Shown piece after piece: positions 15,133 to 15,164 of a DNA stretch of 15,164 nt. Position 1 is the stretch's first letter. The number at the start of each line of letters is the position of its first letter. The notes below the pieces were generated by a model. That model ran no database searches. It had not been told where the DNA came from and saw nothing but the letters and a program-made list of their open reading frames with translations. The stretch lies in contig CACZQE010000189.1 in the NCBI GenBank assembly GCA_902783205.1, positions 1 through 15,164 on the forward strand. Reading direction: 5' to 3'. Both the position numbers and the translations under genes were made by a program. This DNA comes from an uncultured Lachnospiraceae bacterium. Lineage in GTDB: Bacteria; Bacillota_A; Clostridia; Lachnospirales; Lachnospiraceae.

Positions 15133-15164
15133 AGGTCAAGCTCTCGACCGATTAGTAGCAGTCA
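15133..15164 (-). rRNA. 23S ribosomal RNA, 3' end (partial)
   Basis: On the - strand the edge reads TGCTACTAATCGGTCGAGAG followed by CTTGACC, which is the conserved 3' end of bacterial 23S rRNA as found in Clostridia. The CTTGACC end would pair with the 5' end of the same molecule. The exact last base is uncertain by two or three positions. Downstream the spacer 15053-15132 contains a TTTCAGG/CCTGAAA hairpin (15066-15085) and the palindrome GATTTATAAATC (15054-15065). It is too short for a 5S gene. Confidence 0.9.

Overview
The window looks like chromosomal DNA of a low-to-mid GC Clostridia bacterium, most likely a Lachnospiraceae relative. The evidence is strong AGGAGG-type ribosome binding sites, a CIRCE-controlled clpB, a family II CBS-type pyrophosphatase, a Rad3-type helicase fused to a nuclease-like domain, and a Clostridia-like 23S rRNA 3' end. 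The taxonomic placement is inference from these features, not from a database search.

Layout: only the first 86 bases (the 3' end of a leuA-like gene) are coded on the + strand; every other recognised gene is on the - strand. Reading the - strand from the right edge: the 3' end of a 23S rRNA, tRNA-Gly(GCC) and an intrinsic terminator close an rRNA operon. A sigma-A-type promoter then opens a group with a SEC-C metal-binding protein, an unrecognised 367-aa protein and a CBS/DRTGG family II pyrophosphatase. A 337-bp AT-rich gap follows, holding a perfect 18-bp inverted repeat. Next is a tightly spaced run: Rad3/DinG-like nuclease-helicase, DUF445 membrane protein, sirtuin, XpaC-like membrane/coiled protein, solute-binding-VWA protein and TelA. 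Last is clpB, which has its own promoter overlapped by a CIRCE operator and so can respond to heat or misfolding independently of the genes upstream.

The XpaC-like/VWA/TelA trio is the most coherent under-characterised system. An extracytoplasmic solute-binding-VWA sensor, a membrane protein and a cytosolic TelA protein are translated from adjacent cistrons, which suggests an envelope or stress complex. No substrate can be read from the sequence.

The most unusual non-coding signal is in the convergent leuA/clpB intergenic region (87-712). Two hairpin elements share the same unusual stem, internal loop and inner hairpin, and differ by compensatory base-pair changes. They flank about 290 bp of AT-rich DNA built from roughly six degenerate units of about 51 bp. 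Each unit carries a CCATCAA box followed about 29 bp later by an ACATGA box. I do not recognise this as a named element.
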